A stretch of 64,000 nt of DNA from Nageia nagi. Its lineage: Eukaryota; Pinophyta. The translations under genes were made by a program, and so were the position numbers. Below the pieces are notes generated by a model. It had not been told where the DNA came from, did no database searches, and worked only from the letters and a program-made list of their open reading frames with translations. This document shows positions 22,840 through 32,884 of this stretch, piece by piece; position 1 is the stretch's first letter, and each line of letters begins with the position of its first letter. The DNA lies in assembly GCA_050084985.1 (NCBI GenBank), contig JBITNC010000001.1, forward strand, positions 104,222,001 through 104,286,000. Direction: 5' to 3'.

Positions 22840-23900
22840 TATATTGAAGGACCTGAGAGATGTTTTCTAAAATACCTCATCAAAATTTTATAGCAATGTC
22901 TGCGTAGTATACGCCAACAAATACATAAAAGGATTTTTTGGAGTGTTTTGACAACTGTCATGTCTACTTACAGTAGGGAAGGCCTATGAATTGATTGGCG
23001 AAATGCCTCTTCATTTGGGGCGATCGGGAATTCGTTTGATAGTAAACCTTGTAAATAATTGACTATACTGGTCGTAGGAAATACTCAACGTGGATATGTT
23101 GGAGGGGTAGGAGAGTTGATTGAAAAAATGCTTTACTAGGTGTAGTCTCATACTCAAAATACATATGGAAAAAAGTTAGGCGAATCGTTTGACCAAAGGC
23201 CCATCGAAACGAGTCAGAATATTCACCGGATATGCACAGAGATGGATACATTGGATAGGTCCACATTTAGTTTGGGAAATGCAATCTAATGCATGACAGT
23301 GATCACACGGTGGACACGCCAGAAGGCCTTGAGAATTTTTGCTAAAATGTATCATCAAAACATAGTCTTCTTGGGAACGTAATGATGTACAAATGAGTGC
23401 ATTGGAGGAATCTGCAATGGGTTTGGATAATGCCTTTTTAAAATGCACTCATATGGAGCACAACAAACATAGACTATACCCAAAACTGTTATGTTTAAGG
23501 AGGCCTACGAAATATAATCTCATGGGCCGTATTGACCATGCAATGCTCATAGATTATGAACAAAATGGGTGCGTTGGAGAGGCCTATATATTGCTTATCA
23601 ATTACCTAAAAAGGAAAAGATTCTAATGGAATGCAACATTCACGAAACTGATGCAATGATAGGACTTTCTAATTTTCCCCATCGAATGTCATGTCACTGA
23701 CCACAATTATCATAGGGTTTGCGCTAAATCGATCAATAAAAGGGCTTGTAATTTGTTTATCAAATGGCCCCATCGAACGTAGTCTCATAGACCGCTCTGG
23801 AAGGGGGAAAGGGCGCCTGCAATGGACAGGTTATCCCACCAATCATAATGGAAAGGCTTGTAAAAATTTGCCATCATTCCATCCGAATACAGATCCGAAT
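22840..23900 (+). pseudogene. Degenerate PPR (pentatricopeptide repeat) gene fragment
   Basis: PPR proteins are organelle RNA-binding factors built of 31-36 residue helical repeats. Across shifting frames the plus strand gives several recognisable repeat pieces: KIPHQNFIAMSA then YTPTN (about 22868-22925), GKAYELIGEMPLHLG (about 22977-23021), ALRIFAKMYHQNIVFLGT (about 23323-23376), LIDYEQNGCVGEAYILLI (about 23550-23603) and ACNLFIKWPHRT (about 23746-23781). These echo the plant PLS-type wording FxKMPxQNVVSWNAMIAGYAQNG and EAxELIxxMP. No frame stays open for more than about 77 codons and there is no organelle-targeting N-terminus, so this is a relic. Minus-strand frames at 23063-23448 are shadows. 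It is GC-richer than its surroundings. Confidence 0.65.
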
Positions 23901-23930
23901 AGGAAATGCTAGCTTTAATTAAGATTAGTT

Positions 23931-24227
23931 TCTAAAACAAATAATACTTAAATATGGAATGCACTTCAATTTAAAAACTTTCTTAGTACATACTAACTTC
24001 TAATAAAATACATGTGGGTACCATCACATGTCCCAATACAATTTTATTTCAATTACTATGTTCAAAAGAAATAGTTTCTCATTTATTCACGAGGTCATGG
24101 ATTTAATTTTGTCTTATCCTTACATGTATGATAAAATGTACTACAATTCACATGCAAGAGTATCAAATATTTGTTAACACTATGCTTCCTTAAAATTAAT
24201 GTAATGTAGAATTAAACAACTAAATAC
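23931..24227. other. AT-rich flank left of the copia insertion
   Basis: No gene or structure is visible. The last five bases, AATAC (24223-24227), are the left target-site duplication of the next element. Confidence 0.6.
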
Positions 24228-24477
24228 TGACAAGCCGGATAACTCCAAGATCAAAAAATATTCTATTAGTGTAGAATATTGTGTTAATACAATTTGAGAA
24301 AGACTCTTCATGTTCACCTTCTTTGGGTGACCATTGAGATACATTGTAACTCCTCATATTCTATAAGAAATGACTCTCTAAATTCTAGTGCACTTAAAGC
24401 TATGAATTTACTAAATATAGTAAGTATCTAATACTATACTAACTATACTATAATCCTTAAAGATTAAGTGTCTAACA
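24228..24477 (-). repeat. 3' LTR of the 24.2-29.8 kb copia element
   Basis: It is 250 bp, starting TGACAAGCCGG and ending GTGTCTAACA on the plus strand (so TGTTAGACAC on the sense strand). The purine-rich tract reads GGATTAAGGGAGGAA on the minus strand directly beside it (24478-24492). Confidence 0.93.
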
Positions 24478-24499
24478 TTCCTCCCTTAATCCAAAGGGT

Positions 24500-25200
24500 A
24501 GTTGGTAAGTCCAAACATCTTCTTCAAGTTATCCTTGTTTGCTTATTTGTGGGACAATGTTCAACTTGAATTGTCTTGACCTCTACATGATATCGAATCA
24601 AATGATACTTTATGTTGATATGCTTTGTTCGATCATGAAACTTTGGATTATTAGCTAATTGAATTGCACAAATTTATAATCAAAAGTGGAGTTGGATTCA
24701 CCTATTTTTTCTACAAATCTTCTAGTATCATACTAAGCCACATAATGTCCTTAGTTGCCTTTGCAGCAACCACATACTCTACCTCTGTAGTGGAATCTAT
24801 CGAAATAGATTGCTTTCATTATCTCCAAGAGATAACTATCGATCCAGAACACATGGCATATCCTACAGTTGAAACTCCTTTTTCTTTATCACCATTAAAG
24901 TTTGAATTTGTATATCTAATTAATTTGAAGTCTCCTACTTTGGAATACTTGAGCCCTAATTCCTGTATGCCTTTCAAATATCGAAGAACACTTTCTATTG
25001 TATTCCAATGTCCTTCACATAGTTTTTACATAAACCGAGAGAGAATTCCAACCACAAACAATATGTTTGGTCTAGTTGTGGTTAGATATATGAGACTCCC
25101 AACAAGTTATCTATACTTCATTGCATCCTCAAATCCTTCAATAGATTTCATCTTCAATTTTTTTCCATTTGAGTGGAAAGGGGATTACAATTTGTCATGT
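24500..25200 (-). pseudogene. Copia RNase H region
   Basis: On the minus strand this region gives the RNase H blocks, including EYVVAAKATKDIMWLS and NNPKFHDRTKHINIKYH near 24620-24660, then a decayed ADxxTK tail near 24500. It sits downstream of RT as expected. The 179-codon plus-strand frame at 24664-25203 is antisense to it and not a gene. Confidence 0.8.
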
Positions 25201-26110
25201 TAAATCTGTTCAACAATTCTTCAATGTACTTTCTTTGGAAAATGAAAATTTACTTTGGGTTTTGTGTCACTTCAATGCCCAAATAGTAATGAATATGTTC
25301 CATATTTGTCATTTCAAAACCTCGCTTCAAATCTTATTTCATAGATACAATGTAACTTTCATTGTGTCTAGTTCTTAAAGATCATCTACATACACCATAA
25401 GATATACAACCGTTTTGCCAACTTTTTTGACAAACAAAGTTGCATCCTCTGTATTAAAGTGTTCAAAGTTTATCTTCAAGAGATGCTCAGTAAGCTTTTC
25501 ATACCAAGTGCAAGGAGCTTATTTTAGGCCATACAAAGACTTAATAAGCTTACAAACTTTTTGTTTCTAATCCTTCATTACAAATCCTTTCGGTTGTTTC
25601 ATCTACACATTTTCTTTCAAATCTTCATTCAAGAAAGCAATCTTCACATCCATCTAATGAACTTTCCATCCATTCTGAGTTGACATTGCTAATAAAGAAC
25701 AAATAGGAGCCCATTTTCCTATGGGAGAAAAGGTTTCATCATAATTAATACCTTATTTCTATGAAAAACACTTAACTTCAAGCCTCACTTTGTGTTTCTC
25801 AAGTGAGTCATCTGATCTATATTTTTTCTTGTAGATCAACTTGTATCCAATAGGTTTGGTTCCATATGGAGGATCCACCAACTTCTATGTCCCATTTTTT
25901 ATGAGAGCATCATACCCCTTCATAGCATCCCTCTAGACATCATGAGAAAAAGCTTCTTTAAAGGAAGTTAGCTCATAATTAGTAAATAAATTCAATTCAC
26001 AAACAAATGAACATTCCATATCCTTAATATTATCATCTAAATTTCAATCCTCTACTACTCTATCCTTAATTCTATTTCTATAGGAACTCCTATTTCCTAT
26101 CTTTCCAACT
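25201..26110 (-). pseudogene. Copia reverse transcriptase region
   Basis: Read on the minus strand: QNGWKVH, a stop, MDVKIAFLNEDLKENV, MKQPKGFVMKD, KVCKLIKSLYGLK, a stop, APCTWYEKLTEHLLKINFEH, DATLFVKKVGK and VYLMVYVDDL. The catalytic YVDDL lies at 25392-25378. Stops replace Q or similar codons at several sites, so no functional enzyme could be made. Confidence 0.88.
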
Positions 26111-26639
26111 TCATCATGATGAACACTCTGAAGTGTTTTGGATATCCACTTAAGAATCTTCTACAATGTTTCTTGTTGCTTAACAAGCTAAGGAGGTTCT
26201 TCATCCTCATCAAGACTCAACCTATCAAATCCTTCAATTACACATCCAAAGGATCTTCTAGGATTGATGAAGTGGAAGGATCTTCTTATGGTGAAGGAGG
26301 TGCTTGTACTATTGGAATAGGTGTAACTATTGGATCAGGCACTTTTGAAATAAGCACAAGTAGTATAGATTCCATTGATTGATCCAAAATATGGATATCC
26401 CCTAAATATTTGGAATTTTGTAATCATGTTCAAAGAAATGCTCTCCATGGATAAACATATAAAGGTGATCAAGCTACTACTCAATAGTTAGGTCACTCTT
26501 GGAACATTCCAAAAAAATGATGTCCCTTGCAAAGAGGAATTTTTTGTTTACCTCATCATTAAACTTATAACCCTTGGTATTATGTGAGTACCCCAAGAAA
26601 ATACATTTTTGACTCTTGGTACCAAGTTTATTTCATTAT

Positions 26640-27310
26640 TCCTTAGGGACTAGGGCATAGCAGGTGGAACCAAAAATCCTGAGATGTCAAACCAAAGGAA
26701 CATGTACAAACCACATTTCATATGGAGTCTTATCATCAAAAGCATGATATGGACAATTATTTCTAACATACACTACCTATGTCATATTTAACAAAGTTCT
26801 ATTCATTCTTTTAGCTACACCATTCTATTGCAAATTGTAGGGAATAATTGTTTGATACTTGATTCCATGCTAACTAAGATAGTTATTGAATTCAACTAAA
26901 ATGTATTCACCCCATTATCAGAACAAAGTGTTACAATATGAGAATTTGCTTCTTTCTCAATCATCACATGAAATTCTTTAAACTTTGAAAAACATTTAGA
27001 TTTATTCTTTAAAAAATACACCCAACACATCCTAGAGTAAACATCCATGAGGGTCATGATATATTTGCTTTCAGTAGCAGAAGGGATAGGAATGGACCAC
27101 ACAAATTAGAGTGTATGAGTTCTAGTTTTCTACATGCTCTAAAATTTGAATCATAAAAAGGTTGTTTATTATGCTTTCCTAGGATGCATGCTTCACAAAG
27201 TTCTATGTTCCTAGAAATAATAGGCAATCCCAAAAAACCTCTCATTTTCAACAAATGAAAATCATCAAAATTGAGATGGACAAATCTTTCATGCCACAAA
27301 AGATTAGATG
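26640..27310 (-). pseudogene. Copia integrase region (GAG-pre-integrase and core)
   Basis: Frames on the minus strand give MWHERFVHLNFDDFHLLKM with CEACILGKHNKQPF, the H-H-C-C zinc-binding segment. Next come IMTLMDVYSRMCWVYFL and CSDNGVNTF, carrying the first two acidic residues of the DDE core, and finally NGVAKRMNRTLL near 26800-26835. In active relatives that last block has Glu where this copy has Lys, so the catalytic triad is broken. A frameshift joins the first two open stretches (27054-27299 and 26896-27102). Confidence 0.88.
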
Positions 27311-27659
27311 AGAGAGTAGCTTTTTCTTGATGGGTGGGGTAGGAAAAATTTTATGATTTGGAAAAACTTGCATGCATCTTCAATAGCTTCTCATCCTCCC
27401 TACTAGTCATCACCACTTTGTTTTCGAAATACCTCCTTATCTTCACAATGCCATCAAACATATGAATAGAGTATTCTTGTTGTTGAATAAGCACAAGAGA
27501 TAGCAAGTTCCTTCACATTTGAGAAAGGTAGAGAGCATTTTGAAGAACCATATCTAGAAGGCTTGGCAATTTATGTCTCATAGTACTAATACCTAAAGAC
27601 TCAATACAAGATTTGTTAGTAAAGTATATTGCACCATCAATGTTAGTATTCATCTCTTA

Positions 27660-28640
27660 AAATAATTCTCTTTGAAATGTCATGTGACATGTAAAACCAA
27701 TATCAAGCAACCATGCATCCTTCCAACATGCAAATGAAGTATTACATAAGTTTTCAATGGTATTGTTACAATATATAGTAACATAATGAGCATAATTAGA
27801 TTTCTTACTCTTGTCTTGCTCCCATTTTTCATTCCTTTCTTTGATATTTTCCCATAGAGTGTGAAATGTATTAGCTTTATGGCCTCATCTATTGCATCTT
27901 TTGCAATGGAGATTGTTCCTCTCATCATGATCACCTTGATTAGATCTACCCCTTTGCCTCTATAATTCCTCCTAACACGGTCGTGGTTACTGCTTTCACC
28001 TCAAGAAGTATCATGAATAACATTATTTTCCTTTTGAGTAATGCATAATATGTCTAAAGCAGAATCACTAGATTTTTTTGCCAAAAGCCTTCTCACATTC
28101 TGCAATCTTATCGGCCAAAGTGTCAAATGTGAGAGACTTTAGGTTACCACTAGCTTGCAAAGATTCAAGATAGTTTGAATAAATGGGATATAATGCCTTA
28201 TTAAAAGCTAGGAGAGCAATATCAATCTTTACACTAGTAGAGTCAATGTCATGCATTATTGCTCTAATTTTTGAAATTAATGCCATGGGATCATCATTCT
28301 TTAACTCTAGGTTAAAGAGTTTCAACTAAAGTTGGATAAATTCTAATTCAAAATGGGAGTCAAATAAATCTTTGAGTTTCTTTAGTGCATTTCAAGCATC
28401 ATCAATAGAGCTAATTTGGTGGTTAACCTCCTCACTAACTAAAGAAGCAATCAAATCATATGCCTTATTGTTTTGTACATTCCAAACTACAAGCTCCTTG
28501 GCATAAGTCAATTTGGTAGGTTGGTTTTCACCATCACAAAATGCCAACTCAAAAATCATTGAAAATTAAAGTATACTTTATTTTTTAAAACCACTTCAAC
28601 TAATTTTCTTTACCAATTAACACAATTCCAACAATGCTCA
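27660..28640 (-). pseudogene. Copia gag, zinc knuckle and protease region
   Basis: The minus-strand open stretch 28325-28068 gives a gag segment starting MKLFNLELKNDDPMALISKI and ending ECEKAFGKKI. A CKRCNR...GHKAN zinc-knuckle remnant is near 27850-27910. The protease region near 27700 reads AWLLDIGFTCHMTF; functional copies usually have D-S-G or D-T-G, so D-I-G is probably inactive. Confidence 0.8.
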
Positions 28641-29494
28641 CAAGTGAATGCATTTTTTAACAAAACTTCAATGTCTCAAAATTTTCAAATTTTTAAGTGA
28701 TCTTTGCCCAAAAACAAGTTACATAAATTTTGTAATTTCTATCAAAATATATACATTTTCAAGGTTTGAAAACCATATCAAATTGTAGCCATCAAAACTC
28801 TAAATCCAGTGAAAAAAATCATCAAAAATGGATAAAAAATGAAGTTATTGCCAAAATACTTTTCAAAGTTAAAAAGGTCAAAAACACACCTCAAAATGTT
28901 GATTGGGTATGTTTTTTGAAGGAAAATGCTAACTATGTAAGAGGGATGATGTGGCAGGGGTGAATTGTTGATATGCTACTAACTAGGCATTAATGTGGAG
29001 CTATGTATGCTAGGGAGAGGGAGGCGCATAGGTGGTGGTGCTTGTAGTGGGGGTAGGGGTGTAAGGAGGTGGTGTTGAGAGCTACATGTTTGGAGTGGGG
29101 GTGGCAGTGTTCATTCAAAGGGTGCATAGAGAGGAGATTTAATGTGCAAGGCTATACAACATCTCTAATGATGGGCACAAACTTTGAAAACACCTCTATA
29201 AATTAAATACGACCAACAACTTTAAAAAAAACCACTCTCAAAAACCATATATTAGTCTTCAAAACTATTATTCATAGGCTAAAACTTCAAACAAACATAA
29301 TTTTTCATTTTTTCTCCAAACTAGGTCATGTTATATATCAAAATGATCAAAATGATGAGAGGAATTCAAAAATGAGCTTAAAAATAGATTTTGAAAATCA
29401 AAATTTAGAAAAAAATGCAAGATAAATATTTCAAGAAAATTTTGAATAGAGTTACTCTTGGATTCTCATGGAGTTAGAGAGTGAAAACCTCATA

Positions 29495-29506
29495 GCTCTG
29501 ATACCA
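29495..29506 (-). other. Primer-binding site of the 24.2-29.8 kb copia element
   Basis: The minus strand reads TGGTATCAGAGC one base inside the 5' LTR. It is a full 12-base match to the standard initiator tRNA-Met site. Confidence 0.95.
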
Positions 29507-29507
29507 A

Positions 29508-29756
29508 TGCTAGGCTAGATAACTCCAAGATCAAAAAACATTTTATTAGTGTAGAATATTGTGTAAATACAATTTGAGAGAGACTCTTCATGTTCACCTT
29601 CTTGGGTGACCATTGAGATACATTGTAACTCCTCATATTCTATAAGAAATGACACTTTAAATTCTAGTGCACTTAAAGCTATGAATTTACTAAATATAGT
29701 AAGTATCTAATACTATACTAACTATACTATAATCCCTAAGGATTAGGTGTCTAACA
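29508..29756 (-). repeat. 5' LTR of the 24.2-29.8 kb copia element
   Basis: It is 249 bp, starting TGCTAGGCTAG and ending GTGTCTAACA, then the AATAC duplication at 29757-29761. Confidence 0.93.
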
Positions 29757-29856
29757 AATACTATTATGACCACCCTTTTAAAAAAAACATATCTTCTTCA
29801 AACGTGCTAAATAATGATAAAATCAAATACTTACGTAAGCATTTTAACATTAATAT

Positions 29857-30803
29857 CTAAAATAGTAAGGAGGGTACCTAGACTTAAGAGGAGAAAATTT
29901 CTTTCTTCATGTCCTCCTAGATCAATCTTGGAAGAAGAAGAGAAGTATTAAGTGTGTTTCCAATGGTCACCCACTTACATATTTATAGTCTAAGGGCAGT
30001 AGAACAGATCCAAAATAAATACTATTTGTCCAATTCATATTCTCCATACATGAGGTCAATGCATTTTATTATTTTTGAGAGGGTTTGGTCCATCTTCCAT
30101 ATACCTTCCAAAACATTATTTCACACCTTCCATAAAGAAACAAAAGATTTTATCAAATCATTTTGCACATAACAAAAGAAACAATTTGTGTGTAGGGGAG
30201 CTAACTCAATTATTTTTGCAAGGTGTCAAAATAACCATGAAACCACCAATAAAACACAAATAATGCTTCTAACACCAAATTTTTATTTATACTTTTACCA
30301 ATATTCCTTGATTAAAATTTGAATTTGAATAATTGGAATATTCTTTGCAAATAGCTAATTTATTTCTAGTGAAAATTCCAAAATGTATGTCCTATTTTTA
30401 AACACATATTTACCTATAGAGGCCACTTATCTTGCAAGATAGATTTGTTAGTGCACATACACATACTAAAGCATTATCAAAATCAAGTATTATGCACCAT
30501 ATGCACCTATATGATCTACGATGTTTATCATAGATGTTAGCAAATCAGCACCAATCATTTTCTCACTTTTACCAATTTATTCCCGTAACCAACTCACCCT
30601 TACTCTCTTTGGTATTTAACCTAATTCCCCATCTCGAGTCAACCTCTAACCTATGTCATAAAATCTCAAATTCAGCATCAAATTGACATAATTAATGCAT
30701 ATATCTATTTAAAATTACTCATCCAATAACATAATTAGATCTTAATCTCATTCAAATCCTCAATGGTATTTGAGTCTTAATAGTGTAATTGGACAGGTTG
30801 TTA
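29857..30803 (-). repeat. Diverged LTR-like sequence, family X
   Basis: It aligns along its length with 50796-51803 and 61417-62424: a shared CTAAAATA start, a TATTTATAG block near 29980, an AATCATTTTCTC block near 30552, and CATCAAATT...ATTAATGCATAT near 30678. The better-preserved copies read TGTCATGACCCACC at the right edge on the minus strand and carry a TATAAATACAAGGGCC promoter block. This points to minus-strand LTRs of about 1 kb, probably from a gypsy-type element. This copy has no matching partner nearby, so it may be a solo LTR. Confidence 0.5.
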
Positions 30804-31105
30804 TAGTATTGCACTACATTTGTTGTTAGTGCTATTAACCTATAGAAATATATTATGGTAAAGTAGAATTTATCATTCATGGTAGTAAAATGATTTATGT
30901 TATTACAATAATTTGATATCAATGTGGTAAAATAAAAGTTCATGAATGGTCAATCAATTACAAATTCCCTTAGAATGACAATGTAGTAATACATGAGGAA
31001 TTCCCATATGAGTATGAGGATGATCCACATCATCAATGGTATGTATAACTAATAGAAGGCCATTAGCAACATGCTTTTTATGAGATTTCAATCCCAAATG
31101 AATAC

Positions 31106-31500
31106 ATGTGCTATATGGAAGATGAACCAACTTTCTCGACTTTGTATTTTGATGGATTTAAATGTTCCTATGGAGTGGGGGCATGTATTTTCTTGGTTTC
31201 ACCTATAAATGAGGTAATTCCCATGGCTTACAAATTTGGATTTGAATGCACTAATAATATTATAGAGTATGAATCTTTGATATTGGACCTAAAAGTAGCT
31301 ACAATATTAAAAATAAAGGATTTGGAAATCTATGGTGATTCACAACTTATAATTAACTAAGTATAGGATATTTTTGATACTAAAGATGAAATGTTGAGAC
31401 CATACAAAATAGTAGTTAATGATTTTATAGACTTTTTTGATAGATATACAATTCATAATATTTGAAGAACTAATAATAGGTATGCAAATGCAATGGCAAG
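31106..31500 (+). pseudogene. Gypsy additional (archaeal-type) RNase H
   Basis: LYFDGFKCSYGVGACIFLVS, then CTNNIIEYESLILDLKVA and IYGDSQLIIN are the D, E and D blocks of the extra RNase H domain typical of Tat-lineage elements, all with acidic residues kept. A TAA stop follows immediately at about 31361 and decayed sequence (RTNNRYANAMAS near 31460) continues to the integrase. The open frame of 84 codons is the longest intact domain of this element. Confidence 0.85.
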
Positions 31501-31699
31501 TGTGACTTCTCTTGCACCAATTGAGATAGAGGATGAAGATATAATCTTAAAAATCCATAATCATGGTACACCTTCCTACATTGAAGTTATGCATGAAATA
31601 GAGACACATATCATTTCTAAAGAAAATGATTTTCAAAACTAGTATGTGGATATTTTTAATTATTTGAAAAATCAAACAATTCCTTTTGCTTATGATAGA

Positions 31700-32884
31700 A
31701 TGAAAAAGTGAGATTAAAAAGGAATACTATCAAGTATGTGATCATTGGTGATGTATTGTATAGAATATCTTTCAATAGTGCTTTATTAATATGTCTCACA
31801 TAGTATCAAATAGCTACAACATTAGAGTAGGTACATGATGGCTTGTGTAGGGGTCATTTTCATGTAAAGGTATTGTATACTATGCTTTTATGCTTTGGTT
31901 ATTATTTTCCTACAATGGAGGAAGATTGTAAATCTCATATGAAGACTTATTTACAATATCAAAAGCATGCTAATTAGGAAAAACAACCCACTCAAGTGTT
32001 AAATTCCATAGTCTCAGCATGGCCATTTGCTACTTGGGGCATAGATTTGATTAGGCTCATCAATCCTCACTCATGGGAAGGCCACAAATTTGTCATTATA
32101 GTCACAAGGTTCAGTACAAAATTGGTTTAAGCAATTCCTATGAAATTAGTTATTCAAGATAAGATTATTGCATTCCTCACTGAAAACATTATTACAAGAT
32201 TTAGGGTGCTACAAAGCTTGATTATGGAAAATGAAAATAACGAAATGAAAGCTTTTTGCAAGAAATTTAATATTATTCAATCATTTTCTTCAATTTACTA
32301 TCCTTAAGGTAATGGTTAATTGGAAGCTACTAACAACATTATTGAAATCATTTTGTCAAAAACTTGGGATAGATACAAAAAGATTGGCATGAGTAGCTAC
32401 CATATGCAATTGACAAATATGAACAAGTATTAGAATAACCACTAGGTCAACACCATTCTCATTGGTGTATGGAAATGAAGTTGTAATACCATTAGACTTA
32501 GAGATCCCATCCCTAAGGATTTCATTCCAAGGTGATATTTTAGATGAGGAAGTAAGAAAGGCTAGGTTGCAACAATTAGAGTCATTGGATGAGAAGAGAA
32601 TCAAAGTAATTGAACATCAGAATGTCTTTCATGTGAAATTGAAACGAGAATTTGGAAAGAAAATAGAGGCAAAAAAATTGAAAGTACGAGATTTAGTACT
32701 AAAACATTATATCAATAAAATTGCTATAAATGATGAGGTTAAAGGGAAATTTGAACCAAATTGGTTGATTCCATTTGTTGTAGTGGAAGCAACAAGATCA
32801 AGATCCTACAAACTATCATCCATAGATGGCAAAGAAGAACCAAAAACCTTCAATGCCATCCATATCAAATGCTTCTTTACATAA
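31700..32884 (+). pseudogene. Gypsy integrase with C-terminal region
   Basis: The zinc-binding part reads HDGLCRGHF, then GYYFPTMEEDCK and YLQYQKHAN, where both expected cysteines of the CxxC pair are tyrosine. The core gives ATWGIDLIRLINP (first D present), IMENENNEMKAF (the usual TDNG is lost) and YYP-stop-GNG-stop-LEATNNIIE (Glu present; both stops replace Gln). The C-terminal part, 32462-32884, is open for 140 codons: MVYGNEVVIPLDLEIPSLRI, RKARLQQLESLDEKR, FEPNWLIPFVVVEA and IDGKEEPKTFNAIHIKCFF, matching the end of Tat-type polyproteins. Confidence 0.88.

Larger units (their letters stand above)
24228..29756 (-). mobile_element. Full-length Ty1/copia retrotransposon, mutated
   Basis: LTRs of 250 bp (24228-24477) and 249 bp (29508-29756) flank a 5.0-kb internal region. 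A perfect 5-bp duplication, AATAC, stands at 24223-24227 and 29757-29761. On the minus strand, a primer-binding site TGGTATCAGAGC (29506-29495) follows the 5' LTR, and a polypurine tract (AAGGGAGGAA, just right of 24477) precedes the 3' LTR. The domain order is gag, zinc knuckle, protease, integrase, RT, RNase H. The protein is broken by frequent stops, and the integrase catalytic Glu is Lys. About 14 LTR differences in 250 bp (5-6 percent by eye, five of them in the first 10 bases) make it somewhat older than the 9.4-12.3 kb element. Confidence 0.95.
30960..32884 (+). mobile_element. Ty3/gypsy element, Tat-like lineage, 3' part (second RNase H and integrase)
   Basis: It is on the same strand and in the correct order to continue the polyprotein broken at 18740. 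It may be the same insertion split by about 12 kb of later DNA, or a second copy; the link sequence between the two RNase H domains is too decayed to decide. No 3' LTR could be fixed after 32884. Confidence 0.7.

Noticed and set aside
23063-23448. Two minus-strand open frames with several cysteines
   Set aside because: They overlap the plus-strand PPR-like segments. The cysteines are spread without zinc-finger spacing, and no family fits.
24664-25203. 179-codon plus-strand open frame, the longest in the window
   Set aside because: It lies antisense to the RNase H and RT end of the minus-strand copia element, shows no family motif, and its openness follows from the codon pattern of the opposite strand.
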